Source: Algibacter lectus
GTDB taxonomy: Bacteria; Bacteroidota; Bacteroidia; Flavobacteriales; Flavobacteriaceae
DNA length: 64,000 nt
Assembly: GCF_900112395.1 (NCBI RefSeq)
Contig: NZ_FOLN01000010.1
Span: forward strand, 112,090-176,089
Direction of reading: 5' to 3'
Position numbers and translations under genes: made by a program. Below the pieces are notes generated by a model that was given only the letters and a program-made list of their open reading frames with translations, was not told where the DNA came from and searched no databases. Below, piece by piece: positions 36,149 to 44,445 of this stretch (the stretch's first letter is position 1; each line of letters begins with the position of its first letter).

Positions 36149-36802
36149 TTAAATACGAGCAGATAACCATTCTTTTAATTCGTAGAAGTTTTGCGGAGCA
36201 ACACCGTGCCCAACAGGAAATTCAGAATATTTATGTTTTATATTTAATTTACTTAAATAAGGCGCGTTTTGTCTTGCCCAATCTACAGGGATAACCTGAT
36301 CTACACTACCGTGAGAGCAGTAGAAATCTAAATGCGCATAATCTTCTTTTTGAATAGGTTTCGAGAAAATATCTGGATTTACATAGCCACTTAAAGCCAC
36401 AATGTTTTTTATTTTTTCAGGATAAGTTAAGGCTACAGCATAACTTAAAATACAACCTTGGCTAAAGCCTAAAAGTGACACACTATCTTTATTTACTGGG
36501 TAGGTTTCAATAGCTTCATCTATAAATTTAGCAATTAAATTTCGAGATAAAATAGCTTGTTCATTATCACTCCATTTTCCTTTTTCAGCATCAAAATTAA
36601 TAGCATACCAAGCATTTCCATGCGGTTGCATTGGGTAAGGTGCTTTTACTGAAATAATAAAAAGTTCTTTTGGTAATTCATTTGCAAACGAAAACAAATC
36701 GTTTTCATCACTGCCATATCCATGTAATAGAATTAATAATGGAGCATTTTCTGTTAAAGATGATTTACGAATTATATGTTCTAAAGATAGATCTCTATTC
36801 AT
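36149..36802 (-). CDS. Alpha/beta hydrolase, phospholipase/carboxylesterase family
   Basis: 217 aa. LILLHGYGSDENDLF is the oxyanion region, LLGFSQGCILSYAVAL holds the nucleophile Ser (G-F-S-Q-G), the Asp is in HGSVDQVIPVDWA, and the catalytic His in FPVGHGVAP. Members hydrolyse carboxylic esters and lysophospholipids; the natural substrate is unknown. No signal peptide, so probably cytoplasmic. Stands alone with a terminator downstream. Confidence 0.92.
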   Translation of the reverse strand: MNRDLSLEHIIRKSSLTENAPLLILLHGYGSDENDLFSFANELPKELFIISVKAPYPMQPHGNAWYAINFDAEKGKWSDNEQAILSRNLIAKFIDEAIETYPVNKDSVSLLGFSQGCILSYAVALTYPEKIKNIVALSGYVNPDIFSKPIQKEDYAHLDFYCSHGSVDQVIPVDWARQNAPYLSKLNIKHKYSEFPVGHGVAPQNFYELKEWLSARI

Positions 36803-36884
36803 TTGTGTATGGGTTTAAACATCAAGAAGTTTCTTGCTGTTTTTAATAGTTACATTTATTTTTAAAATTTAAAAACTCTTGTTT

Positions 36885-37217
36885 TTATTTGCCAAGGTTA
36901 GCAAACATTCTTTGATACAAAGCGCCGACTAAAGGTATAGGTTGGGCTTTTTTACCAACAGCGTTTCCAAATCCAAAAACGAAAAGTACAGCAAAAAATA
37001 TGTAGAATCCCATAGATACTAACCAACTATCAAAACTACCAACAATATAACCTAATGCAAAAAAGGTTAACCAAAGGCCTAAGGCTTGCCTGATGTGGAA
37101 GGTGGCAAATTCACTCTTTTTTTCGTTGTTTAAATAGAATGCTATTATGGTTCCAAATATGGTTAAATAGCTAATTATAGCGTTTTTACGCCCTATTTCA
37201 ATATCTTGTACTGTCAT
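36885..37217 (-). CDS. Small membrane protein (DUF4870/Tic20-like)
   Basis: 110 aa, three predicted helices (about 15-30, 47-65, 66-85) and the sequence FATFHIRQALGLWL, which fits the F-x-x-x-H-x-x-Q-A pattern of DUF4870/Tic20-like proteins. Function unknown; possibly a small inner-membrane helper. It starts 5 nt after the dihydroorotase-like gene stop, at the end of the BatA-PyrC-like run. Confidence 0.72.
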   Translation of the reverse strand: MTVQDIEIGRKNAIISYLTIFGTIIAFYLNNEKKSEFATFHIRQALGLWLTFFALGYIVGSFDSWLVSMGFYIFFAVLFVFGFGNAVGKKAQPIPLVGALYQRMFANLGK

Positions 37218-37222
37218 TTAAA

Positions 37223-38479
37223 TTATGAGTTTATAGAAACTTTATTGTTAGAAATAATACCGTAAACTTTACCTTTTAAAGCTTCACCCTCAAAAATGGC
37301 GTTTTTAGATTTTGATATGATGTCATTTTTAGAAAATGTGTATTTTGTATCCGGATTAAATAATGATAAATCTGCTTTGTTGCCAATATTTATCGGTGTG
37401 TTTTCTAATCCAAATCTAGATTTTCCTTTGGTTAAAAGATCAATAGTTTTCTTAATAGTGAATATGGATTGAAGTGCTCCAAAGGCCGATTCTAAACCAA
37501 TAGTACCGTTTTTAGCATGGTCGAATTCAATTTTTTTATGTTCCACATCAATAGGGTTGTGGTCACTGGTTACCATATCGATGGTGCCATCTTTAATACC
37601 TTCAATTAAGGCATCAATATCACTTTGTATGCGTAAGGGAGGTAATACTTTAAAATGCGTGTTAAAATCGCTTAATGTTGCATCAGAGAAATATAAGTTA
37701 TGTATAGCAACGCTACAAGTAATATTTAGTTTTTTCTGTTTGGCTTCGCGTACTAATTCTACTGATTTGGCAGTAGAAATTGTTGGAATATGTAATTTTC
37801 CACCGGTGTATTCTAGCAAAAATATATCGCGTGCAATTTGTAATTCTTCTGCCATAGCAGGAATACCTTTTAAACCAAGGGTAGTACTTGTAATGTTTTC
37901 ATTCATTACACCATGACCTGCAATTTTATTTTCCTGAGGAAAAGCACAAATTAATCCATCAAAATTACTGGCGTATTGCAAAGCAATTTTCATGAGGTTA
38001 GGATTAGAAATTGGCTTTTTGTAATCGTAAAAAGCTACAGCTCCGGCAGATTTCATATCGTATAATTCGGCTAAATCTTCTCCTTTACTTCCAACGGTTA
38101 AAGCGCCTATAGGTAATAAACTTACGGCATGGTTTTGCGCTTTGGCATTTACAAATGTAATATTAGAGTTAGAGTCTATTACCGGGTTGCTATTCGCATT
38201 CATTGCTACTGCTGTAAAACCAGATGCAGCGGCAGTTTTTAACCCATTTTCTATGGTATCACGTTCTTCAAAACCAGGTTCTCCAAAACTCACGCTACTA
38301 TCAAACCAACCTTGAGAAATGTGTAAATTATCAAGTTGAATTTCTTGGTATTTGTTGGTGTTTTTAATGGATTTAGCAATGGAAGTAATCACGCCATTTT
38401 CAATTAATATATCCTGAGTACTGTTATGAAACTCGCTTTTAGAATCTATTATCGTGGCCGATTTTATAAGTATGTTCAT
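37223..38479 (-). CDS. pyrC: Dihydroorotase-like amidohydrolase lacking the HxH metal motif
   Basis: 418 aa, dihydroorotase fold. Dihydroorotases close carbamoyl-aspartate to dihydroorotate. Where active enzymes read D-x-H-x-H-x-R-E-P-G, this one reads WFDSSVSFGEPG (about 58-69): both metal-binding His and the Arg are replaced. The later block TSDHNPIDVEHK is kept. Such proteins resemble the non-catalytic PyrC' that supports aspartate carbamoyltransferase in pseudomonads (family knowledge), so the role here may be structural. Overlaps the BatA-type gene by 4 bp; pyrR and pyrB are 9 kb away. Confidence 0.85.
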   Translation of the reverse strand: MNILIKSATIIDSKSEFHNSTQDILIENGVITSIAKSIKNTNKYQEIQLDNLHISQGWFDSSVSFGEPGFEERDTIENGLKTAAASGFTAVAMNANSNPVIDSNSNITFVNAKAQNHAVSLLPIGALTVGSKGEDLAELYDMKSAGAVAFYDYKKPISNPNLMKIALQYASNFDGLICAFPQENKIAGHGVMNENITSTTLGLKGIPAMAEELQIARDIFLLEYTGGKLHIPTISTAKSVELVREAKQKKLNITCSVAIHNLYFSDATLSDFNTHFKVLPPLRIQSDIDALIEGIKDGTIDMVTSDHNPIDVEHKKIEFDHAKNGTIGLESAFGALQSIFTIKKTIDLLTKGKSRFGLENTPINIGNKADLSLFNPDTKYTFSKNDIISKSKNAIFEGEALKGKVYGIISNNKVSINS

Positions 38480-40401
38480 TTAAAATATTTTAATATGCAC
38501 ATTTCAGTAAGTAAAAACGCTAGTGCAAAAATAACAAACCATTTCCATAGCGCATTAATTTTTGAGTCACTTTTTATGGTATCGAAAACTTGGGCAACAG
38601 AGTTGTTCAGGTTTATGTTTTCTGTGGTAGATAAGTTGGAGTAAAGTAGGTTGCTTTCCGTTCTATCGTAATTATAACTTACGTTTTTAATAACGTCCGT
38701 TTTGTTTGTTATACTGTAAATATTCGCGGTATTGGGTGTTTCGGAAGTTTTAATGAGCACTTTGTTATTAAAAAGTTGCTGTTCCAGAATCATGTTTTCC
38801 GTTTGGTTACTCAGCGTTAATACGGCATCTTGTTGCAATTGCGTATTGACTTCAAAGCTATTGTTTTTCCCGATGGTATAATATAGATCAGGGATTTTAA
38901 AACTATACTTCCCAATATTGTAAAGCGTAGGTACAATTAGCGGCGAATTTTTAAAGTTGGAATGTTCTTTATTCAAGGCCGAAGTAAATACAAAAGTGTT
39001 TTTATTCTGAAACAAAAAAGGAGCGCCATCTTCATATTTAAGAATTGACGACAGACTTGCTGAATTTATATTATAAAATCCGTTAACTTTTGGATATTGA
39101 AAATTACTAACCTGTTTCTCAAACACCCCATTGTTAAATAAAGGATGAGAGTAATTGATAGTCGTAATGCGTTTTTCGGTTTTATTGAAGTGTATAAAAG
39201 TAGATTGAAAAATTTGTAGCAAATTGTTGTAAGTGTCTATAGTAATATTGCTAGAAGGTATAACAACAAGCGAACCACCTTGGCTAGTAAATTGTTTTAG
39301 CGCAGCAATTAAAGCATTTGGTATAGTGTTTATTTCATTTAAAACAACCAGGTTTTGTGCTTCTAAAATGTTATAGTTTAACTGGTTTAAAGCAAATGAT
39401 GTGTAGTTAAACTCACTAACCGTATAAATACGTTTTAAAAAATCATCATTGGCTTCGTTTATCGCTAATACATTAACTTTTTCGGTGTTATTAATATTGA
39501 AAAACAAGCTGTTATCAAACTGTAAACTCGCATCATCTATGCTTATTTTACCGTTTATTATTTTATTTGTTGGTAGTGTAAAGGTCGTGCTCGCTTCTTT
39601 ATCTATACTTACCGATGTTTTTGCAATTAAAGTGTCGTTATTAAAAAGTGAAACGGGTAGATTCTCCAAAGGTTTTCCCGTGTTTTTCAATAGAACACTT
39701 AATTGAATTTCAGAGGCTGTTTTGCTTGAAATAAAAGCACTATCAATAGCTATGTTTTCGTTGTTTACAGGTTGGAGTTGAACAAAATAATTTGTTTTCA
39801 AAGAATCTTTATCAATTGAAAAACCTTGATTACTATCCTGAAAATCTGAGATGTAAATTAAGTTTTTTAAGCTACTTTTTTGGTTGCTAAAAAAGGTGTT
39901 ACTTTTTAAATAGGCCGCTTGAGACGTTAGTGGAGTAGCGGCATACCCCAGTTGTAATAAATCGTTTTTAATACTTTTAATAGTTACGTTTTTATAGACG
40001 TTGTTATTGGTTAAAAGTGTTATGTTTTCGTTTTCAGGAACATGCGCTATAATATCTTGTATGGCTCTTTTTAAAAGCTCGCCTTTGTTACCTTTAGCTT
40101 GCATGCTAAACGAATTATCTAAATAAATTACCGTTTCTTTTTTCGATTTAAAAGCGTTAGTTTTTGCTGTAAAAGGTTGAGCAAAGGCTAATACAAGGCA
40201 GGCTAATAATAATAAGCGCATGCAGAGAATAAGCCATTTTTTAATTTGCGAACTTTTTCGAGCTTGTAGTTTTGCTTCTTTTAAAAAAGCAACGTTGGTA
40301 AAATCTACTTTTTCAAATTTACGTAATTGAAATAAGTGAACAATTATAGGGATAAGCAGTAAAAATAAGGCGTAAAGAAGTTCGGGGTGTTTAAACTGCA
40401 T
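38476..40401 (-). CDS. BatA-domain / von Willebrand factor A-like membrane protein
   Basis: 641 aa. N-terminal BatA domain: two membrane helices (about 8-25 and 56-80) around VHLFQLRKFEKVDFTNVAFL. Then a vWA-like region whose MIDAS stretch is VIYLDNSFSMQ (D-x-S-x-S-like), a long extracytoplasmic region, and a last helix near the C-terminus (about 620-640). The family is linked to aerotolerance operons in Bacteroidota, but other bat genes are absent here. It overlaps the dihydroorotase-like gene by 4 bp. A TATATTTG box lies 16 nt before the start. Confidence 0.9.
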   Translation of the reverse strand: MQFKHPELLYALFLLLIPIIVHLFQLRKFEKVDFTNVAFLKEAKLQARKSSQIKKWLILCMRLLLLACLVLAFAQPFTAKTNAFKSKKETVIYLDNSFSMQAKGNKGELLKRAIQDIIAHVPENENITLLTNNNVYKNVTIKSIKNDLLQLGYAATPLTSQAAYLKSNTFFSNQKSSLKNLIYISDFQDSNQGFSIDKDSLKTNYFVQLQPVNNENIAIDSAFISSKTASEIQLSVLLKNTGKPLENLPVSLFNNDTLIAKTSVSIDKEASTTFTLPTNKIINGKISIDDASLQFDNSLFFNINNTEKVNVLAINEANDDFLKRIYTVSEFNYTSFALNQLNYNILEAQNLVVLNEINTIPNALIAALKQFTSQGGSLVVIPSSNITIDTYNNLLQIFQSTFIHFNKTEKRITTINYSHPLFNNGVFEKQVSNFQYPKVNGFYNINSASLSSILKYEDGAPFLFQNKNTFVFTSALNKEHSNFKNSPLIVPTLYNIGKYSFKIPDLYYTIGKNNSFEVNTQLQQDAVLTLSNQTENMILEQQLFNNKVLIKTSETPNTANIYSITNKTDVIKNVSYNYDRTESNLLYSNLSTTENINLNNSVAQVFDTIKSDSKINALWKWFVIFALAFLLTEMCILKYFK

Positions 40402-40417
40402 GGTTTTTATAATTACA

Positions 40418-40425
40418 CAAATATA
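40418..40425 (-). promoter_or_regulatory. Candidate -7 box for the BatA-type gene
   Basis: TATATTTG on the minus strand, 16 nt before the start codon. Confidence 0.45.
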
Positions 40426-40491
40426 GAGAATGAAAAAAATAATGCCATCAATTCACGAATATTTTTCTAACAATAAACTCAAAAAATACAA

Positions 40492-41511
40492 TTAACAGAA
40501 AAATACATAATCTTCAATTGGTTTTAAGTTAAGTCCTTTCATATATTCTAAAATATCTTTCTGTTCGGTTTTATTTGCTACAGTAATAATGCTTTGTGCG
40601 TGGCCAGTTTCAGCTAAATAATTAAAGGGTTTAAGAATTACGCCATAGATATCGCGACCAATTTTGTTAGGGTTATCGCAAATCCATTCAAAAGGTATTT
40701 TTTTTTCAATCAATTTTTTAGCAATGGTTTTTCCTTTTTTTCCGGCTCCCCAAATCACTAAGGTTTTGTCGAGATTGTAATCGAGTTCTAGAAAATATTT
40801 CAGCTTAATATCAATAAAATGATTTTCAGCATAATGGATATGTGTGCGCGAAGTACGGGTATTATAATCGCGCCAATTGTGCAAAACTTCATTACAAGGT
40901 ATACACTTAAAGCCATGTTTGTAAAACCGAAAAGCTAAGTCGTAATCTTCAGGATATAAGTTTGGATTAAAGGCATTGCAGGCAATAAAATCGCTGCGGT
41001 AAACCATCCAGCAAGGCGATGGAATAACACATTCTTTATAAATTTCAGAAAAATTAATTCCTTTTTCAGTTAAACCATTCAACCAAACTTCATAGCTTTT
41101 ATAGCCATCTTTTATGCCATCTTTTATGCCATCTTCAGCAAAATAATTAACCAACCCAACGGCAACATGTTGCGTGCCGTGTGTTATTAAGTTATGTGCT
41201 AATACTTCAATTTTGTTGGGTAGCATAATATCATCGCTATCCATGCGGGTAATAAGTTTGCCACTACTTTTAGAAAATGCGAGTTGCAATGCATCAATAA
41301 TTCCGTTTCCTATATTCTTATAAAGTTGTATTCTTGCATCTTTAAGCGCGAAAGAGTTTACAATATCAAAACTATCGTCAGTAGAACCGTCGTCTATAAT
41401 AAGTAATTCCCAGTTGGAATAACTTTGATTTATAATAGATGTTAGGCACGGTTTTAAATACGCTCCGGTGTTTTTAAACGGAATGAGAATACTGACTAAT
41501 GGTTTTTGCAT
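40492..41511 (-). CDS. Family 2 glycosyltransferase with an appended Rossmann-like domain
   Basis: 339 aa. GT-A part: SILIPFKNTGAYLKPCLTSI, LIIDDGSTDDSF and the DXD motif in RMDSDDIM, then YPEDYDLAFRFYKHG. The C-terminal 90 residues begin TLVIWGAGKKGKTIAKKLIE, a dinucleotide-binding-like glycine loop, and end VFFC. The tail probably adds another activity or recognises a nucleotide. An in-frame 12-bp tandem repeat (EDGIKDGIKDGYK) lies at about 129-137. Upstream of the BatA-type gene with a 90-nt gap. Confidence 0.88.
   Translation of the reverse strand: MQKPLVSILIPFKNTGAYLKPCLTSIINQSYSNWELLIIDDGSTDDSFDIVNSFALKDARIQLYKNIGNGIIDALQLAFSKSSGKLITRMDSDDIMLPNKIEVLAHNLITHGTQHVAVGLVNYFAEDGIKDGIKDGYKSYEVWLNGLTEKGINFSEIYKECVIPSPCWMVYRSDFIACNAFNPNLYPEDYDLAFRFYKHGFKCIPCNEVLHNWRDYNTRTSRTHIHYAENHFIDIKLKYFLELDYNLDKTLVIWGAGKKGKTIAKKLIEKKIPFEWICDNPNKIGRDIYGVILKPFNYLAETGHAQSIITVANKTEQKDILEYMKGLNLKPIEDYVFFC
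41104..41135 (-). repeat. 12-bp in-frame tandem repeat inside the glycosyltransferase gene
   Basis: GCCATCTTTTAT occurs at 41104-41115 and 41116-41127, and GCCATCTT at 41128-41135, 2.7 copies. It encodes the repeated DGIK in the protein and could vary in copy number by slippage. Confidence 0.8.
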
Positions 41512-41703
41512 GTTGCGAATTTAACAAAACCTTAGGAGAATAATATGTAACAGAATGGTAATTTCGATGTCAATTATTTATATCTAAGTAGTCTGCATGA
41601 ATCTGCTAAAAATTCTATGCGTTTAGTTAAAATAGAGTGATTATAAATCTAGGTTGTGCCAGACCAAATTCATGCACAGCCGTAATTAAATTAAAAGTAA
41701 AAT

Positions 41704-43599
41704 ATGAATACCAAGTTCCTTTCCGCATCTGTCATGATGGGGCTTTTATTAGCAAGTTGTAATTCAACAAAAAACGCAAAAAACGATTTAGCTGTAAGTA
41801 CACCAATAGAAACATCTATTAATTTAGATAACGTTACCGATGATAAAGCTCCTGTAGTTATCAATCCAGGGCGTTTTACAGTATCTAGCGTAACTTATAG
41901 ATTACCAAGAGTGGTACAAGGAACGTATTCTGTTAGCGATTTTGGTAAGTATGTAGACGATTTTAAAGCCATTAACTACAAAGGTGAAAGTATGCCAGTA
42001 GTAAAGGTAGACGAAAACACATGGACGATTGCCAATGCAAAGGAACTAGATAAAATAACTTATTTAGTAAATGATACTTTCGATATTGAAACCAAAGGAG
42101 GTATTGGTGGCGAAGAGCCATTTTCCCCATCGGGAACTAATATTGAGCCAGAAAACTATGTGCTTAACTTACATGGTTTTATTGGGTATTTCGATACTTT
42201 AAAAAACAACCAATATAAATTAGATGTTACAGGTTCAGCCGATTTTGTTCGTACATCAGCATTACAAACTGTAAATTCTAAAACTAGTGAAGACGGTAAA
42301 AGTGTAACTACAAGTTATTTTGCAACCCGTTATTTCGATATTACCGATAACCCAATGATGTATGGTAAACTCGATGTAGAAGAGTTTATGGTTGGCGATA
42401 TTAAAATTGTATTAAGCGTTTACTCGCCAAACAACGTGCATTCTGCAGCCTCTCTAAAAGATGTTGTTTTTAAAATGATGCAAGCTCAAAAAGTATTTTT
42501 AGGCGATATTAACTCAACACCTCGATACGATATTTATTTGTATTTGTCTGAAGGGACAGAAGAGTCTCCAAAAGGTTTTGGCGCACTAGAGCACCACACA
42601 TCTACGGTAGTCGTTTTACCAGAAGATATGGACGAAGCTACGCTAGCTAGCAGCATGACAGATGTAGTATCTCATGAGTTTTTCCATATTGTAACGCCAT
42701 TAAGCGTGCACTCAGAAGATGTTCACTATTTCGATTACAACAACCCAACATTCTCTAAGCATTTATGGATGTACGAAGGTGTAACCGAGTACTTTGCAAC
42801 CCTTTTTCAGGTAAGTGAAGATTTAGTGTCAGAAGATGAGTTTTTTAATAAAATCATGGAAAAAGTACAAGAATCTCAAAACATGAACGATGCTATGAGC
42901 TTTACCATAATGAGTGAAAATGTACTAAAAGCACCTTACAAAGATCAATATACAAACGTGTACCAAAAAGGAGCCTTAATAGGTATGTGTATTGATATTA
43001 TGCTACGCGAAGAAAGTAACGGTCAACGTGGTATTTTATCTTTAATGAAAGAACTATCTAATAAATACGGAAAAAACAAACCGTTTGAAGATGATAAACT
43101 TATTGACGAAATTGTAGCCATGACGTATCCGTCACTACGCGATTTTTTCGATAACCATGTTATTGGCGATATTCCAATTAACTACAACCAATTTTTAGGT
43201 AAAGTAGGTTTAGAAATTACCGAAGGTAAAGTAGAAACAGGCTACGTACACAATGCAGGAACCTTATTATTTGGAGCAAATCCAGAAAAAGGAGAAGTTT
43301 TCTTTACGGAAGAAGTATCTAAAAACAGCTTCTGGAACGAGCAAGGTGTGCAACCAAACGATGTTTTAAAAGCCGTATCTGGCGAGCCGTTTACAATGCA
43401 AAATGCAAACGATTTGTTACAAAAAATGTTTGCTTGGACTCCAGGAACCGATATAAACGTAACCCTAAACCGCGAAGGAAAAGATATTGAAATCAATACC
43501 AAAACCACAAAATCGTACACTATGGGTAACGGAGTATTCGAAAAGAAAGATGTTACCGAAGCTCAAAAAACATTACGCGAAGCTTGGTTAAAAGGCTAA
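41704..43599 (+). CDS. M61-family metallopeptidase lipoprotein with PDZ domain
   Basis: 631 aa. Signal peptide ending in lipobox GLLLASCNS. An N-terminal beta domain is followed by the thermolysin-like domain with HEFFH (His324, Glu325, His328) and the third ligand region WMYEGVTEYFA. C-terminal PDZ about 510-610 (FGANPEKGEVFFTEEVS, GVQPNDVLKAVSG). M61 (glycyl aminopeptidase-like) enzymes cleave peptides in the periplasm or at the surface. Monocistronic with a clear terminator. Confidence 0.94.
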   Translation: MNTKFLSASVMMGLLLASCNSTKNAKNDLAVSTPIETSINLDNVTDDKAPVVINPGRFTVSSVTYRLPRVVQGTYSVSDFGKYVDDFKAINYKGESMPVVKVDENTWTIANAKELDKITYLVNDTFDIETKGGIGGEEPFSPSGTNIEPENYVLNLHGFIGYFDTLKNNQYKLDVTGSADFVRTSALQTVNSKTSEDGKSVTTSYFATRYFDITDNPMMYGKLDVEEFMVGDIKIVLSVYSPNNVHSAASLKDVVFKMMQAQKVFLGDINSTPRYDIYLYLSEGTEESPKGFGALEHHTSTVVVLPEDMDEATLASSMTDVVSHEFFHIVTPLSVHSEDVHYFDYNNPTFSKHLWMYEGVTEYFATLFQVSEDLVSEDEFFNKIMEKVQESQNMNDAMSFTIMSENVLKAPYKDQYTNVYQKGALIGMCIDIMLREESNGQRGILSLMKELSNKYGKNKPFEDDKLIDEIVAMTYPSLRDFFDNHVIGDIPINYNQFLGKVGLEITEGKVETGYVHNAGTLLFGANPEKGEVFFTEEVSKNSFWNEQGVQPNDVLKAVSGEPFTMQNANDLLQKMFAWTPGTDINVTLNREGKDIEINTKTTKSYTMGNGVFEKKDVTEAQKTLREAWLKG

Positions 43600-43624
43600 A
43601 CGTAATTACATAAAAACTAAATTA

Positions 43625-43660
43625 AAACGATTGATGAACTGTAAAGTTTGTCAATCGTTT
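43625..43660 (+). terminator. Terminator of the M61 peptidase gene
   Basis: AAACGATTGA (43625-43634) pairs with TCAATCGTTT (43651-43660), 16-nt loop that can fold further, followed by a run of Ts. Confidence 0.85.
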
Positions 43661-43668
43661 TTTTTTAT

Positions 43669-43825
43669 GGCGTTACCCGAAAAGGGTCGGGCTTTCCGCT
43701 GTATCTTTTTACAAAGGTTTGGAGTGTTCTGTTTGTAATAGCACTTCAATTAAAACTTGTTTCATCCTTAGTTTATAGGCTTAGCCAATTTGTAAAAAGG
43801 ATGCCGCATCAATCCCTAACGCGGG
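43669..43825 (+). repeat. Structured intergenic repeat, copy 1
   Basis: Outer stem GCGTTA (43670-43675) / TAACGC (43817-43822). A local hairpin ACCC-GAAAA-GGGT is followed by CGGGCT (43675-43692). A long inner stem joins TTTTTACAAA (43706-43715) to TTTGTAAAAA (43789-43798) with further pairs around it. Shares the conserved line ACCC(n4-5)GGGTCGGGCT and CCCT(n)ACGC with copy 2 at 47.3 kb, in the opposite orientation. Possibly a transcribed RNA; the Rfam Flavo-1 motif is one candidate family. Confidence 0.65.
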
Positions 43826-43970
43826 TCTGTTTATGGAGAATGTGCTAAAACCTAAACACAAGTTTCATTTTGTAATAAATTTAAGTTTTAGAATTATTTA
43901 CTTAAAATAGAAGGCCAAAAACACACCTGTATAATTGTATTAAAAACTATGGCTTTATAGAGGCATTTTC

Positions 43971-43978
43971 TATCTTTG
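43971..43978 (+). promoter_or_regulatory. -7 box 4 nt before the 43983 start codon
   Basis: TATCTTTG ends 4 nt before the ATG at 43983, implying a leaderless or nearly leaderless transcript. Confidence 0.5.
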
Positions 43979-43982
43979 CAGC

Positions 43983-44360
43983 ATGAGTGAATTTAAAGAT
44001 TTTTTTGAAAGATTACAACAAAGTGTAATCGATGATGAGTTTGTAAAACTAACCTTAAGCAGACCTTTAAGAAAAAGCGAAGGTTTAGTAAATGTATATA
44101 TGCGTTTGTTTGTAGTTGAGGGAAAAACAATCTTTCAATTTAAATACCGCCACACAGAAGAGGAGGTGTACAAGCAATTTTCTTTGCCCGAGGCTATTGC
44201 CGAAATAGAAGAATTACTAACCAATTCGTTTAGAGGCGGAACCTTGTTTACCTTAAAGGAAGATTTATTACTTGTTGTTTCTAAAAAGAAAAAGGTATCG
44301 TACAGAGAGAATGCGCCAAGTTTTAAAAATAAATTACCAGATGTACCATTAGAATCATAA
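43983..44360 (+). CDS. N-terminal part of a flavobacterial SAM methyltransferase-like protein (probably truncated)
   Basis: 125 aa. SEFKDFFERLQQSV, VKLTLSRPLRKSEGL and LLLVVSKKKKVSYRENAPS match, as I recall, the first third of a roughly 390-aa flavobacterial class I SAM-dependent methyltransferase. The methyltransferase domain itself is missing: the frame stops after PDVPLES and a terminator follows within 35 nt. So this is either a C-terminally deleted remnant or a stand-alone N-terminal domain. No signal peptide. It has a good -7 box 4 nt before the ATG, so it is likely still expressed. The family call rests on memory and is not certain. Confidence 0.6.
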   Translation: MSEFKDFFERLQQSVIDDEFVKLTLSRPLRKSEGLVNVYMRLFVVEGKTIFQFKYRHTEEEVYKQFSLPEAIAEIEELLTNSFRGGTLFTLKEDLLLVVSKKKKVSYRENAPSFKNKLPDVPLES

Positions 44361-44392
44361 ATAACTGTGGTGTTTACTAGTTTATACAAAAC

Positions 44393-44426
44393 AAAAAAGC
44401 TCAAGACCGAAATCTTGAGCTTTTTT
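44393..44426. terminator. Bidirectional terminator between convergent genes
   Basis: 14-bp arms AAAAAAGCTCAAGA (44393-44406) and TCTTGAGCTTTTTT (44413-44426), 6-nt loop, A-run on one side and T-run on the other. Confidence 0.9.
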
Positions 44427-44445
44427 TGTTTTTATAATATGTAAT

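Larger units (their letters stand above)
43600..43982. other. Intergenic region with terminator and structured repeat
   Basis: 383 nt without a supported gene. It contains the M61 terminator (43625-43660), a long structured repeat copy (43669-43822) and the -7 box of the next gene (43971-43978). A short open frame on the plus strand here has no family features and overlaps the repeat. Confidence 0.7.

Noticed and set aside
43648..43848. 66-codon open frame in the region after the M61 gene
   Set aside because: It covers the structured repeat; the reading looks random and contains no motif.
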